Below, piece after piece: positions 17,924 through 26,441 of a DNA stretch of 64,000 nt; positions within the stretch are counted from its first letter, which is position 1, and each line of letters begins with the position of its first letter. Both the position numbers and the translations under genes were made by a program. Source of the stretch: Tateyamaria sp. Alg231-49 (lineage in GTDB: Bacteria; Pseudomonadota; Alphaproteobacteria; Rhodobacterales; Rhodobacteraceae); the NCBI RefSeq assembly GCF_900143535.1, contig NZ_FRFA01000004.1:1-64000 (forward strand), given 5' to 3'. A model generated the notes under the pieces. It did not search any database, was not told where the DNA came from, and was given only the letters and a program-made list of their open reading frames with translations.

Positions 17924-18699
17924 GACAGACCCGTGGCCGCGCGCGCATCGGCGTTTTGGTGCCCTTCACCAACGCGAATCTTGAACCTGATTTTATGATG
18001 ATGTGCCCGCCCGGGATCTCCATCCACACCGCGCGCATGGGGGGATATGACGAAGACGCAGTACCAGATGAGGCCCAGATGCAAGGCCTCGGTGCGGCCG
18101 ATCTGGACGACCCTCTCCGCCTTTTGGCGGGGATCAAACCAGACGTGGTTGTATATGGGTGCACATCAGCGACGTTAACCCATGGTTCCAATTTTGATCG
18201 CGCCTTGGCTCAACAGATCGCGGCAGATAGTGGAGCAAAAACTGTGACCGCTGCCGGGTCTTTGGTACATGCACTGGCCGCGTTAGGAGCAAAGAATATC
18301 GGGTTTGCATCGCCTTACGTGCCTGCCATCAACGATATGGCCGTCTCCTTTCTGGACTCGACGGGCGTTCAAACAGTCGCCCGTGCAGAAGTGGATGCCG
18401 CCCTTGGCAATCACGAACAGGGCGCGCTGACGCCGGATGAAGTTTTTGCCCTCGGTTTGCGAGCGGATCACCCAAGCGCAGAAGCCATCGTGCTGTCCTG
18501 CACCGAAATGCGCAGCGTAGAGACGATTGAACGGCTCGAGACTGCTCTTGGCAAACCTGTCGTCACCTCGAACCAAGCGATGATGTTCGAGATTTTGGGA
18601 GTTCTTGGGGTGCATGATCCGGTGCCCGGATTCGGGCGTTTGTTGGATGGAGTTGATCGTCAGCGGGTCACGAAAGACGCGGAAACCCATCATGCCTGA
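17920..18699 (+). CDS. Maleate cis-trans isomerase / arylmalonate decarboxylase family protein
   Basis: A 259-residue member of the Asp/Glu racemase superfamily. VPFTNANLEPDF near the start recalls the maleate isomerase pattern, and the two catalytic cysteines sit in VYGCTSATLTHG (Cys81) and VLSCTEMRS (Cys194), the spacing of two-cysteine enzymes such as maleate isomerase. Related members racemise hydantoins or aspartate or decarboxylate arylmalonates, so the exact reaction is open. In this operon it could interconvert stereo- or cis/trans isomers before or after ring opening by HyuAB. It overlaps the aminotransferase gene by four bases and the dehydrogenase gene by eight. Confidence 0.8.
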   Translation: MRQTRGRARIGVLVPFTNANLEPDFMMMCPPGISIHTARMGGYDEDAVPDEAQMQGLGAADLDDPLRLLAGIKPDVVVYGCTSATLTHGSNFDRALAQQIAADSGAKTVTAAGSLVHALAALGAKNIGFASPYVPAINDMAVSFLDSTGVQTVARAEVDAALGNHEQGALTPDEVFALGLRADHPSAEAIVLSCTEMRSVETIERLETALGKPVVTSNQAMMFEILGVLGVHDPVPGFGRLLDGVDRQRVTKDAETHHA

Positions 18700-19660
18700 G
18701 CCTGTTCGCGTCCTCCTCCATAACGCGGAAACATCCGGACTGGCGGCCAAAACACGGGCAACCAATCCGGATGTTATTGTTGAAGAATGCCAATCCTATG
18801 CGGCACTGACCGACCACATAGACCGCTTTCGACCCGATGTCGTTTACACAGTTCGATTTGATGGCACACCGGGCTATCCCCGCGACTCACTCTTTGGACC
18901 GAATGGCCCAGCTTGGGTGGCCAACGGTGGGGCAGGCATAGACCATTTCAGGGTTTGGGACCCGGCTAAGGTCACGGTCACGAACGCCGCTGGTGTGGCA
19001 GCTGACATGATGGCCGAATTCGTGATGGGCACGTTTTTGCATTTCACCCTCGATATCCCAAGCTTGCAGATGGACAAGGTGCACCGGTTTTGGCGCGTGC
19101 GCACGGTCAGACCCATCAAAGGTCAGACGCTGCTTATCCTTGGGCTTGGGCAAACGGGCCGCGCGATTGCAAAGCGGGCGCACGCCTTTGGCATGACAGT
19201 GATTGGCACGCGAACCAGACCGAAAGAGATGGAAAACGTGGACGAAGTGCATGCAGCGTCAGATCTGCATGACCTGCTTCCAAGGGCGGATTTCATAGCG
19301 GTATCGACCCCTTTGACGGAGACGACCCGTGGGCTGCTTGGCAAGGACGAATTTGCGTTGATGAAGCCTGGTGTGATCCTTGCGGACGTCTCACGCGGCG
19401 GGGTCATCAACGGCGATGCAGTCCGCGCGGCACTGGACAGTGGTCGGGTGGCAGGCGCCGCCTTGGATGTGTTCGAATCCGAACCACTGCCCGAAGACAG
19501 CCCATTCTGGACCGCGCCAAACACCTTGATCTCACCTCATGCATCATCCGTCTTTGACGGATGGGAGGACGCTTCCTTTGACCTGTTCCTGAAGAATTTG
19601 GGCCACTGGATCGCCGGCGAACCCTTGTTCAACGTGGTCGATCCAACACGGGGTTATTAG
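18692..19660 (+). CDS. D-2-hydroxyacid dehydrogenase (NAD-binding)
   Basis: A 322-residue enzyme that reversibly oxidises a D-2-hydroxy acid to a 2-oxo acid. The Rossmann motif GLGQTG is at 151-156, with RTRP after strand two. The catalytic trio of the family is Arg235 (VSRGGVIN), Glu264 (VFESEPL) and His283 (SPHASS). I set the start at the ATG at 18692, which overlaps the isomerase stop by eight bases; the frame is open upstream but those residues read into the neighbour. Together with the aminotransferase it could handle the same 2-oxo acid. It closes the plus-strand operon; the next gene is convergent. Confidence 0.88.
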   Translation: MPEPVRVLLHNAETSGLAAKTRATNPDVIVEECQSYAALTDHIDRFRPDVVYTVRFDGTPGYPRDSLFGPNGPAWVANGGAGIDHFRVWDPAKVTVTNAAGVAADMMAEFVMGTFLHFTLDIPSLQMDKVHRFWRVRTVRPIKGQTLLILGLGQTGRAIAKRAHAFGMTVIGTRTRPKEMENVDEVHAASDLHDLLPRADFIAVSTPLTETTRGLLGKDEFALMKPGVILADVSRGGVINGDAVRAALDSGRVAGAALDVFESEPLPEDSPFWTAPNTLISPHASSVFDGWEDASFDLFLKNLGHWIAGEPLFNVVDPTRGY

Positions 19661-19663
19661 GCT

Positions 19664-20053
19664 CTAACCGGCGTTTTCTTCGTTCAAGACTTTGCGCGCG
19701 ACGCGGAAACATTCGAGCGCCTGCGGCACCCCGCAATAAATACCGACGACGTGGATGATGGCGCGGATCTCGTCTTGAGTAACCCCATTGGTCAGCGCGC
19801 CCCGGCAATGGATTTCCCATTCCTGCATTTTGCCCAGCGCGCCGATCATGGATAGGTTCATCATCGACCTAGTCTTGGCATCGATCACATCGTCGCCCCA
19901 GCCAAAGCCCCAGCACCATGCCGTCATCGCCTCTTGGAAGGGACGGGTAAAATCATCGGCAGCGGCGAGATTCTTTTCCACATAAGCCGCGCCAAGGGTC
20001 GCCTTGCGCTGTTCGAGCCCTTTCAAAAACAGATCCTCATCAAATGCGTCCAT
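19664..20053 (-). CDS. Carboxymuconolactone decarboxylase family protein
   Basis: A 129-residue AhpD-like helical protein of the PcaC type. Family marks are WGDDVIDAKTRSMMNLSMIGALG, EWEIHCRGALTNGVTQDEIRAI and VVGIYCGVPQALEC. True PcaC enzymes decarboxylate 4-carboxymuconolactone; many homologues of this size have other or unknown roles, and no other beta-ketoadipate gene is near. It lies on the minus strand, four bases from the convergent dehydrogenase gene. Just upstream on the same strand are the remains of a Rieske oxygenase, so it was probably the second gene of an operon whose first gene has decayed. A GGGATGGG ribosome site precedes the ATG. Confidence 0.82.
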   Translation of the reverse strand: MDAFDEDLFLKGLEQRKATLGAAYVEKNLAAADDFTRPFQEAMTAWCWGFGWGDDVIDAKTRSMMNLSMIGALGKMQEWEIHCRGALTNGVTQDEIRAIIHVVGIYCGVPQALECFRVARKVLNEENAG

Positions 20054-20089
20054 TGTCCCATCCCTTCATTTTGTTGGTCGGCTGTCGCC

Positions 20090-20545
20090 CTATCTGCCTA
20101 GACCATCGCTGACTGGATCAACGACCAGAGGCCCGAGTACATAGCCGCGCGACTTGAGTCCAACTTGCACAAATTCCACCAGATGAAAATCTTCTGCCAC
20201 CGTGGTCGCGCGGTCTTGTTTGGCCATGCTCCCCGGACGGTTCCGCGATCTCGAACCATTCGAGCGTTTCAAGTCAGCAACTGGGCCCCAGAACTCTGCA
20301 GTTCGACGCGCGTGTTGGGAAACCAGTTGTCCATCGGCTTTGCGTCGGGGTCGAAGTTGACGAGGACGAAGCCAAGCAAGACATCGGTGCGCGCCTCGGT
20401 CAGGCATACTTTGGACTTGGCAAACCCCGTTACAGATTTGCCGAGAATTTGCGCCCATCTGGGAAATGAGCCCGACGGTGCGACCGACGGGCAAGGTTGC
20501 GAAGCGGTCTTGCTGAGTGGCCAAGGTGTGGGGTCCACAGCGTCT
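20090..20545 (-). pseudogene. Decayed Rieske-type ring-hydroxylating oxygenase, large subunit remnant
   Basis: No intact frame, but two frames together show oxygenase sequence. One (about 20538 down to 20269) reads KSKVCLTEARTDVLLGFVLV then NFDPDAKPMDNWFPNTRVEL, matching the segment after the Rieske cluster. After a shift another reads LETLEWFEIAEPSGEHG, and a third EDFHLVEFVQVGLKSRGYVL then GPLVVDPVSDGLGR, the usual C-terminal part, ending at a stop at 20090. The catalytic domain between, with its iron ligands, is missing, so there are frameshifts plus an internal deletion. Non-functional. Its position 37 bases before the carboxymuconolactone-decarboxylase-family gene suggests a former operon. 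Confidence 0.65.
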
Positions 20546-20733
20546 GTGGCCTATGATCCGGCCGTCGGCAGAATCCTCGCATTCGCGTATATCAAACCCC
20601 ATGCCGCTACGCCCGGAACGGCACAGGAGGTCGTCACTGAAGATGCGTCACATCGCACGCGCGTGCTTGACGAACCGGCCTTTGATCCACACAGTTTGCG
20701 GCCACGCACAAAAGCCGCAATGGACCCCACGCA

Positions 20734-21813
20734 ATGCCTCTTCCCAAAACGATGCGCGCTATGGTCACAATGGGCCACGGCGATCTTGATCAAATCGTTC
20801 AGCATGATGAATGGCCGCGCCCAGATCCTGCGCCCGGTGAAGTGTTGGTCAAAGTCGGCGCCTGTGGATTAAACAACACCGACGTCAACACGCGGTTGGG
20901 GTGGTATTCCAAGTCTGTTACCGGCGCGACCAACACCTCTGCGGGCGCCCCTGCCGAGGAAGACCCCTCTTGGGGTGGAGCCCCCATCGGATTCCCCCGT
21001 ATTCAAGGCGCAGACGCTTGCGGTGAAATCGTCGCTCTAGGGACTGGCGTTTCCGACGCCCGGATCGGAGAGCGTGTGATCACTGACAACTGGCTGCGTG
21101 ATCCGACCGACCCACTGAACAAGGAAAAGACGGGGTATTTTGGCTCGGAACGCGATGGCGGCTTTGCGGAATACACAACGATGCCGTCGCAGAACGCAGT
21201 GGCGATCACCTCCGATCTGTCGGATGCCGAACTGGCGACGTTCTCCTGTTCCTACTCCACAGCCGAAGGGATGCTGACCCGCGCCAACGTCACCGCCAAG
21301 GATACAGTGCTTGTTCCAGGCGCGTCAGGCGGCGTTGGCGGAGCCGTCGTGCAACTGGCAAAGAGGAGAGGGGCAAGCGTGATTGCGTTGGCCTCTGAAG
21401 CCAAACATGCAGATGTGGCAGCACTTGGGGCAGATCGCGTTTTGCCACGTGCACCAGATGACCTGCACGCCGCTTTGGCAGATGAGCGGATTACAGTCGT
21501 CGCGGATGTCGTTGGTGGGCCTTACTGGGCTACTCTGATCGACGTGCTGGCCCGCGGCGGGCGTTACACCTGTTCTGGCGCAATTGCAGGCCCGATGGTC
21601 GAACTGGACCTGCGTACATTCTATTTGCGGGACCTGACACTGCTGGGATCAACCGTCATTGATCCGATCGTGATGCCAAATCTCATTGGCTATATCGAAG
21701 CAGGCGAAATCCGACCCGCGCTGGCCGCCACTTATCCATTGACTGAGCTGCGTGCTGCACAAACCGCTTTTGTCGCCAAAAAGCACACTGGCAATATCGT
21801 TGTCGTACCATAA
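20734..21813 (+). CDS. MDR-superfamily alcohol dehydrogenase / quinone-oxidoreductase-like protein
   Basis: A 359-residue medium-chain reductase. It has the GroES-like N-terminal half (PAPGEVLVKVGACGLNNTD, FPRIQGADACGEIVALGTGV) and the Rossmann half with VPGASGGVGGAVVQLAKRRGA and VADVVGGPYWATLIDVL. The usual structural-zinc cysteine lobe is absent, and GADACGEIV replaces the GHE catalytic-zinc motif, although Cys44 is kept. It therefore looks more like a zinc-free NAD(P)H-dependent reductase than a classical alcohol dehydrogenase. It is flanked on both sides by decayed genes (a Rieske oxygenase and a class III aminotransferase), so it may be a survivor of a larger catabolic set. Substrate unknown. 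Confidence 0.82.
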   Translation: MPLPKTMRAMVTMGHGDLDQIVQHDEWPRPDPAPGEVLVKVGACGLNNTDVNTRLGWYSKSVTGATNTSAGAPAEEDPSWGGAPIGFPRIQGADACGEIVALGTGVSDARIGERVITDNWLRDPTDPLNKEKTGYFGSERDGGFAEYTTMPSQNAVAITSDLSDAELATFSCSYSTAEGMLTRANVTAKDTVLVPGASGGVGGAVVQLAKRRGASVIALASEAKHADVAALGADRVLPRAPDDLHAALADERITVVADVVGGPYWATLIDVLARGGRYTCSGAIAGPMVELDLRTFYLRDLTLLGSTVIDPIVMPNLIGYIEAGEIRPALAATYPLTELRAAQTAFVAKKHTGNIVVVP

Positions 21814-21974
21814 CGATCACTCGCATATCTGTATTCTAGATCAAACAACCGCTTGAACGCCCTTAGCGGCTGTCCGGCAGAAGCCTGACGTTCGATGCCC
21901 TCGCAGCTTGGCACTTAACCCGGCAATCCGATCGCTGCTGCCGCCGGGTTAAAACCATGGACACCCTGTCCCGG

Positions 21975-22310
21975 CCAATACGACCAATTGCGCAAGCTTG
22001 GTCAGCCGGTGATGGACATGCAAAGCAGCGCGTTGGACAGTGCCGGTATCGCCCACCGGTTTTGCGGTGACGCGACCCTTTTTGATCTCTATTTCACCAA
22101 AAAAACAGGTCCGGGATTCCCGAAACGCCAAACATACCAACCCGCAGGGCAACGCAGTCTGGAATGCCAGTTCGCAAAAACGGAAATTTCAAACTAGCGG
22201 GCCAACTCTATCCGGTGCGTGCACTGTCCGATGCGGGTCTGGAACAAACCGGGCAAGCTTTTGTCTTTGCCGCCAAGGCTTGTGGGGAACATCAGAAACA
22301 AGCTGCCTAA
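21975..22310 (+). pseudogene. Remnant of a class III aminotransferase (glutamate-1-semialdehyde aminotransferase type)
   Basis: Only the C-terminal part remains, in two frames. The first reads LGQPVMDMQSSALDSAGIAH, then RFCGDATLFDLYFTKK and, after a slip, QGNAVWNAS. The second reads RKNGNFKLAGQLYPVRALSD, AGLEQTGQAFVFAAKACGEH and stops at 22308-22310. This matches the end of HemL-like aminotransferases, in which a G-D-x-T-L-F-D segment is followed by RNA-x-x-NA-x-L-x-x-x-G and K-x-x-x-x-LYP. The PLP-lysine half is absent, and there are at least two shifts. The stop region overlaps the end of the minus-strand RTX gene by four bases. Confidence 0.65.
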
Positions 22311-25018
22311 AAGACGAAATCGTCAGCGCCTAGATCTGCCAGAGTGACGTCGATCAGCAGGATCGAGCTTTCGACGCCCGTGGTGATCAACACATCAGCG
22401 CCGTTTTGCTGAGCAGACGCCAAGACGGTGTCAACTGAATCCAAGGCTGCAAAGTTGGAGAAATCCATCAACTCAAAGCCATTGGTGGCCTCAAAGCCCT
22501 CGATGGTGTCATTGCCATGGCCCGCCTCAAAAACAAATCGGTCTGCGTTGAAATCACCTGCCATCAGGTCATCGCCCGCCCCGCCGACCAAAGTGTCAAA
22601 CCCAGCGCCGCCATAAAGCGAGTCCTGCCCTTCCTCGCCCATCAGTATGTCGTCCCCGGTACCTCCAAAAAACCGATCCTCACCCAATCCCCCCCAAGCC
22701 GTGTCATTGCCCTCATCACCAAAGTGGCCGTCATTGTCAGATCCGCCAATCAGCAAGTCATCGCCCGCGCCACCGAACAACCGATCAAGGCCCTGACCGC
22801 CAAAAATGATGTCATCGCCTAACTGTCCAAAGAGATTGTCAGCCTGATCGCCGCCGTCCAGCACATCATCTCCATCGCCACCGTCAAGCAGATCAAAACC
22901 GGCATTCCCAAACAGCGTATCGTTTCCAGCGTCGCCCCACACGCCATCCACAGTCATTCCAATGTTGGTCCCAGCGCTCAACCAGTCATCACCATCACCG
23001 CCATAAAGGCGGTCTGCGTCATCACCAGACCACAGGCTATCATTCCCAGCCCCACCAAAAAGCTGATCAAACCCTGCGCCACCAATCAAAATATCATCTT
23101 GATCGCCGCCATAGAGGGAATCCGCACTTTCCCCGCCGACGATGGTATCCGAGCCATCCTGGCCAAAGATCGTGTCAAACCCGATGCCACCAAAGACGAT
23201 ATCTTGGCCTGCGCCGCTGTCGATCAGGTCTTCGCCTCCGTCTCCGCTTAGGCTGTCATCGCCCAAATCACCTACAATCGTATCGTTCCCGGCATTGCCA
23301 AAGATAACGTCGTCGCCGTCCGTGCCATTTGCCTGTTCGGAGCCCGCGCCCCCCTGCACTGATCCAAGTGGATCAGGCAAATCGAATGAAGGCGCATCAA
23401 TCCAGATGGGCGCCACGGGCTGCGGCCCCGCGGTTTCCGTCGGCGGATGCAAAGGGGGGATATCCGGATCGTCGACGACATAGGCGGACGGGTCTGTCGG
23501 GGGGCGGTTGCCCACAATGATTGCGTCGCCATTGAAATCTGCCGCAGACAAGGATGCACCATTGGCCGACCGCACCTCGATCACGGACGTACCATACCGC
23601 AATTCGGCCCCCAAACTGGTCGATGAGACGATCAGGTTTTCAACGCCGCCGACCACACCAAGTGCCGAGATATCAATGCGGTCTTCGCCGGGTTGGTAAT
23701 CAAGGATAACGTCAATTGCGTCGTCCTGAGTAAACACGAACACATCAGCACCGGTATCGCCGCGCAAGGTGTCGCTGCCTTCACCGTCAATCAGGATGTC
23801 ATTGCCAGCGCCCCCTTGAAGCAGGTCAGCGCCGTCTGCCCCGTTCAGGATATCGTCCCCATCTGTACCATTGAGTGTCCCGCCCCCGGAGGACGCCACC
23901 TGTGTCTCGCCCGGTGCGTCGGCGGTGATTTCGTATTCAACCAAATACGGGGCCGATTGGGTCGTGACGAACAGGCGGGCACCGTTGTCCGTGTCTACCG
24001 CTTCGATGCCCGAGATATTGTTCAAAGGGCTGTCGAGGCTGCCTGCAATCGTCTCGACATGCTGGAGCCGCCCACCGTTCAGCATCACAAATAGGCTGAT
24101 GCCGGAATCCGTCCCGGCCGCGACCACAAATTCCTGCCCGTTGATCGTGACTGTGTCGACAAAGCTGGCGTCGTCAAACCGTGTGTCGAGCGTATCAAGC
24201 ACATGATCTACGATGCGCATGTCATCCCCATCTGCGTCGATGGCAAGGACCGACAGCGATCCGCTGCCTGACGCAGTAACAACAACATAAAGCGCACCAT
24301 CGGCCCCGATCACCGTCGTCATCGCTCCGGGCTGTTCTGCCCAGAACCCGTGATCCACATTCAGGTCAGCCATGTGTTGCATCTGGCCATCGCCTGCCAT
24401 TCGAAACAACGACACAGTGTTGTCCGCTCCGTAGCTGACCACCGCCACAGTCTGGCCCCCATGGGTCGCCGTCACAATGTCACTTGCAACCTGGTCATTC
24501 ATGGCTGTGCCCTGCCCAACAGACTCGATGCCCATCTGCGTGCCACTCGTGAACGTTATCTGCGCCAACCCACCACCGCGTATCGCCACCAGTCCGCCGG
24601 TGGCATCGCTCCACAAAGCCATCTCGGTGATATCACCGGCATCAAAACCACTCTCAGTTATGCTCGTGGCGCTGCCAAAAATGCCTGAGATCTGACCCGC
24701 TGTGACCGAAACGCCTTGCAATGCGTAACTGTCCAGACCCGCAAGATAAAGCTCAAACCCGGTCCCACTGATCTGGCGGATCTCAATGTCCGTGCTTTCT
24801 AGTTGCAGATACGAAGACGAAATGGACCAACTGTCTACCTCGTTGGTGTCGCCGGCATTTGCGCCAAGTTCGAAGGCGGTCAGCCATCCGTCACCGCGCG
24901 TGGCAGCAAAGAGGTACGTGACCGCCGTGGTCTGAACCACGTCCAGATCCATCACGCCAACAACGGCACCTGAATTTGCAACTGTTACGGCGCCATACGC
25001 CGTTAGTGACATCCGCAT
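22307..25018 (-). CDS. RTX (hemolysin-type calcium-binding) protein with beta-propeller-like N-terminal part
   Basis: A 903-residue acidic secreted protein. Residues 1 to about 375 form repeating beta-rich blocks (YLFAATRGDGWLTAFEL, GQTVAVVSYGADNTVSLFRM and the like) that suggest a beta-propeller. A first RTX block lies at about 380-420, then a beta domain, a Pro-rich linker near 515-545, and a large RTX block (about 560-825) of GGxGxDxUx nonapeptides that bind calcium in a parallel beta roll. The end is the uncleaved type I secretion signal with a DDFVF terminus. The start at 25018 has a G-rich ribosome site; the longer open frame begins with unlikely sequence. Its C-terminal third closely resembles that of the serralysin at 29956. 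No type I exporter is in the window. Function outside the cell unknown. Confidence 0.85.
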   Translation of the reverse strand: MRMSLTAYGAVTVANSGAVVGVMDLDVVQTTAVTYLFAATRGDGWLTAFELGANAGDTNEVDSWSISSSYLQLESTDIEIRQISGTGFELYLAGLDSYALQGVSVTAGQISGIFGSATSITESGFDAGDITEMALWSDATGGLVAIRGGGLAQITFTSGTQMGIESVGQGTAMNDQVASDIVTATHGGQTVAVVSYGADNTVSLFRMAGDGQMQHMADLNVDHGFWAEQPGAMTTVIGADGALYVVVTASGSGSLSVLAIDADGDDMRIVDHVLDTLDTRFDDASFVDTVTINGQEFVVAAGTDSGISLFVMLNGGRLQHVETIAGSLDSPLNNISGIEAVDTDNGARLFVTTQSAPYLVEYEITADAPGETQVASSGGGTLNGTDGDDILNGADGADLLQGGAGNDILIDGEGSDTLRGDTGADVFVFTQDDAIDVILDYQPGEDRIDISALGVVGGVENLIVSSTSLGAELRYGTSVIEVRSANGASLSAADFNGDAIIVGNRPPTDPSAYVVDDPDIPPLHPPTETAGPQPVAPIWIDAPSFDLPDPLGSVQGGAGSEQANGTDGDDVIFGNAGNDTIVGDLGDDSLSGDGGEDLIDSGAGQDIVFGGIGFDTIFGQDGSDTIVGGESADSLYGGDQDDILIGGAGFDQLFGGAGNDSLWSGDDADRLYGGDGDDWLSAGTNIGMTVDGVWGDAGNDTLFGNAGFDLLDGGDGDDVLDGGDQADNLFGQLGDDIIFGGQGLDRLFGGAGDDLLIGGSDNDGHFGDEGNDTAWGGLGEDRFFGGTGDDILMGEEGQDSLYGGAGFDTLVGGAGDDLMAGDFNADRFVFEAGHGNDTIEGFEATNGFELMDFSNFAALDSVDTVLASAQQNGADVLITTGVESSILLIDVTLADLGADDFVF

Positions 25019-25276
25019 CTTTACCCCCCAAAGGACTTGCGTTCTTGAGAAGGGTAAATGCCAATACGAGGTGCAGGCTTGTGGTCGCATTTACGGCGTT
25101 TCTGCGACCCATGAAGCGGATTTTAATGGATCAAGTCATGCTCCATTTACCATGCACGGCAATGGACGCCGTTGCAGGCACGCAGATTGCACCGTTCGCA
25201 CCCTTTTGCCCAAGTTAACCCCGAGAGAGGAACGTACGCCGGATTAACCAGCGATTTTCCTGAAAGGACCGCCTGC

Positions 25277-26266
25277 ATGTCTGAGACTTCTCCAATCCTG
25301 TCTTTGCCCTATATTCAACCCTCGCAGGCCCAAAAGCATGTCACACACAATGAGGCACTGCGTGGGCTTGATGCCATCGTGCAACTGGCCGTCATTTCCG
25401 CTGAACTGACGGCACCACCCGTTACGCCATCTGAAGGCGACAGGTACATTGTTGGCAATGGTGCGACCGGTGGCTGGTCAGGTCAGGACAACGCAATCGC
25501 CGTATGGGCCGACAACGCGTGGACATTCCATTTTCCCATCACCGGTTGGCGCGCGGATGTGCAAGGCAGTGCCAGCCTGTTGCGTTTTGATGGCAGCGGC
25601 TGGACCACACCCGGCCTCGCGCCCTTGCAGAACGTGCCCCACGTGGGTGTGAATACGACCGCGGATGACACAAACCGTCTTAGCGTGTCGTCGTCGGCGA
25701 CTCTGCTGAACAACGTCGGCAGCGGCCACCAGCCGAAGCTGAACAAGAACGCTCAGACCGATACCGCCAGCCTTTTGTTCCAAACCGGGTTTTCCGGTCG
25801 GGCTGAGATGGGTACCGCCGGCAATGATGATTTCGCGGTCAAAGTGTCGTCCAACGGCACGCTGTTCAACACGGCCCTTGTGGCTGATGCCACCGACGGC
25901 GCGGTCCGCTTCCCGCAGGGCAAATGCTACTTTGATGAAGTCTTCATCGCGGATGATGCGGCGTATGGCTTTGACATACCATTTTCCGATCCGGCGCGTA
26001 TCATGATGTGGCTCTCGCTTGATCTGGCGGGGCAGTTCTATCTGTTTTCGATCACGGGTGCGTTGAGCGGAGCCAGCAATCTGGCCGCGATGTTCACAAG
26101 CCCGACGGGCAACTTGAATTTCCTGACCGGGCCACTGGATGGCACAACGGGGTCGGATAATGCGATCAGCATATCCATCGACGCCTCAGGCGCGGTTCCG
26201 CGCATGTATCTTGAAAACCGTTTGGGATCAGATCGCACGTTTACGATGTCGACCCTTGGTAAATAA
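25277..26266 (+). CDS. DUF2793 domain-containing protein
   Basis: A 329-residue protein starting SPILSLPYIQPSQAQKHVTH then NEALRGLDAIVQLAV, the hallmark of DUF2793, a domain found in alphaproteobacterial prophage or gene-transfer-agent neighbourhoods and beside surface-glycan genes. GDRYIVG, DNAIAVW and the AWTFHFPITGWRADV stretch follow, as usual. The second half is beta-rich with RAEMGTAGNDDFAVKVS and ends ENRLGSDRTFTMSTLGK, resembling phage-type receptor or tail-fibre domains. An AAAGGA ribosome site precedes the ATG at 25277; the frame upstream is open but not convincing. It is divergent from the RTX gene and precedes the rhamnose genes after a clear terminator. Function not known. Confidence 0.75.
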   Translation: MSETSPILSLPYIQPSQAQKHVTHNEALRGLDAIVQLAVISAELTAPPVTPSEGDRYIVGNGATGGWSGQDNAIAVWADNAWTFHFPITGWRADVQGSASLLRFDGSGWTTPGLAPLQNVPHVGVNTTADDTNRLSVSSSATLLNNVGSGHQPKLNKNAQTDTASLLFQTGFSGRAEMGTAGNDDFAVKVSSNGTLFNTALVADATDGAVRFPQGKCYFDEVFIADDAAYGFDIPFSDPARIMMWLSLDLAGQFYLFSITGALSGASNLAAMFTSPTGNLNFLTGPLDGTTGSDNAISISIDASGAVPRMYLENRLGSDRTFTMSTLGK

Positions 26267-26271
26267 AACGG

Positions 26272-26305
26272 TTTGCGCAGGCCTCCCAATATTGGCCTGC
26301 GCAAA
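26272..26305 (+). terminator. Probable rho-independent terminator after the DUF2793 gene
   Basis: A perfect 12-base-pair stem, TTTGCGCAGGCC at 26272-26283 and GGCCTGCGCAAA at 26294-26305, with a ten-base loop begins six bases after the stop codon. The following TATGTTT is only a weak U-tract. It separates the DUF2793 gene from rfbC. Confidence 0.7.
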
Positions 26306-26441
26306 TATGTTTAGTCACATGGGCAATCCTCGACAAAAGAGCGGCACAGCGCCATTTTCTTGAGCGCCAAATCACATCCACCGTGACAACCAACCCCCGC
26401 TTTGCTATGCGCCAGCCTGCATAACAAAAGGGTCTTCCCTC

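Noticed and set aside
22428-24695. Several plus-strand open frames and apparent DNA repeats inside the RTX gene
   Set aside because: They are shadows of the GGxGxDxUx codon pattern. The repeats are coding nonapeptides of irregular sequence, not a CRISPR array or tandem repeat.
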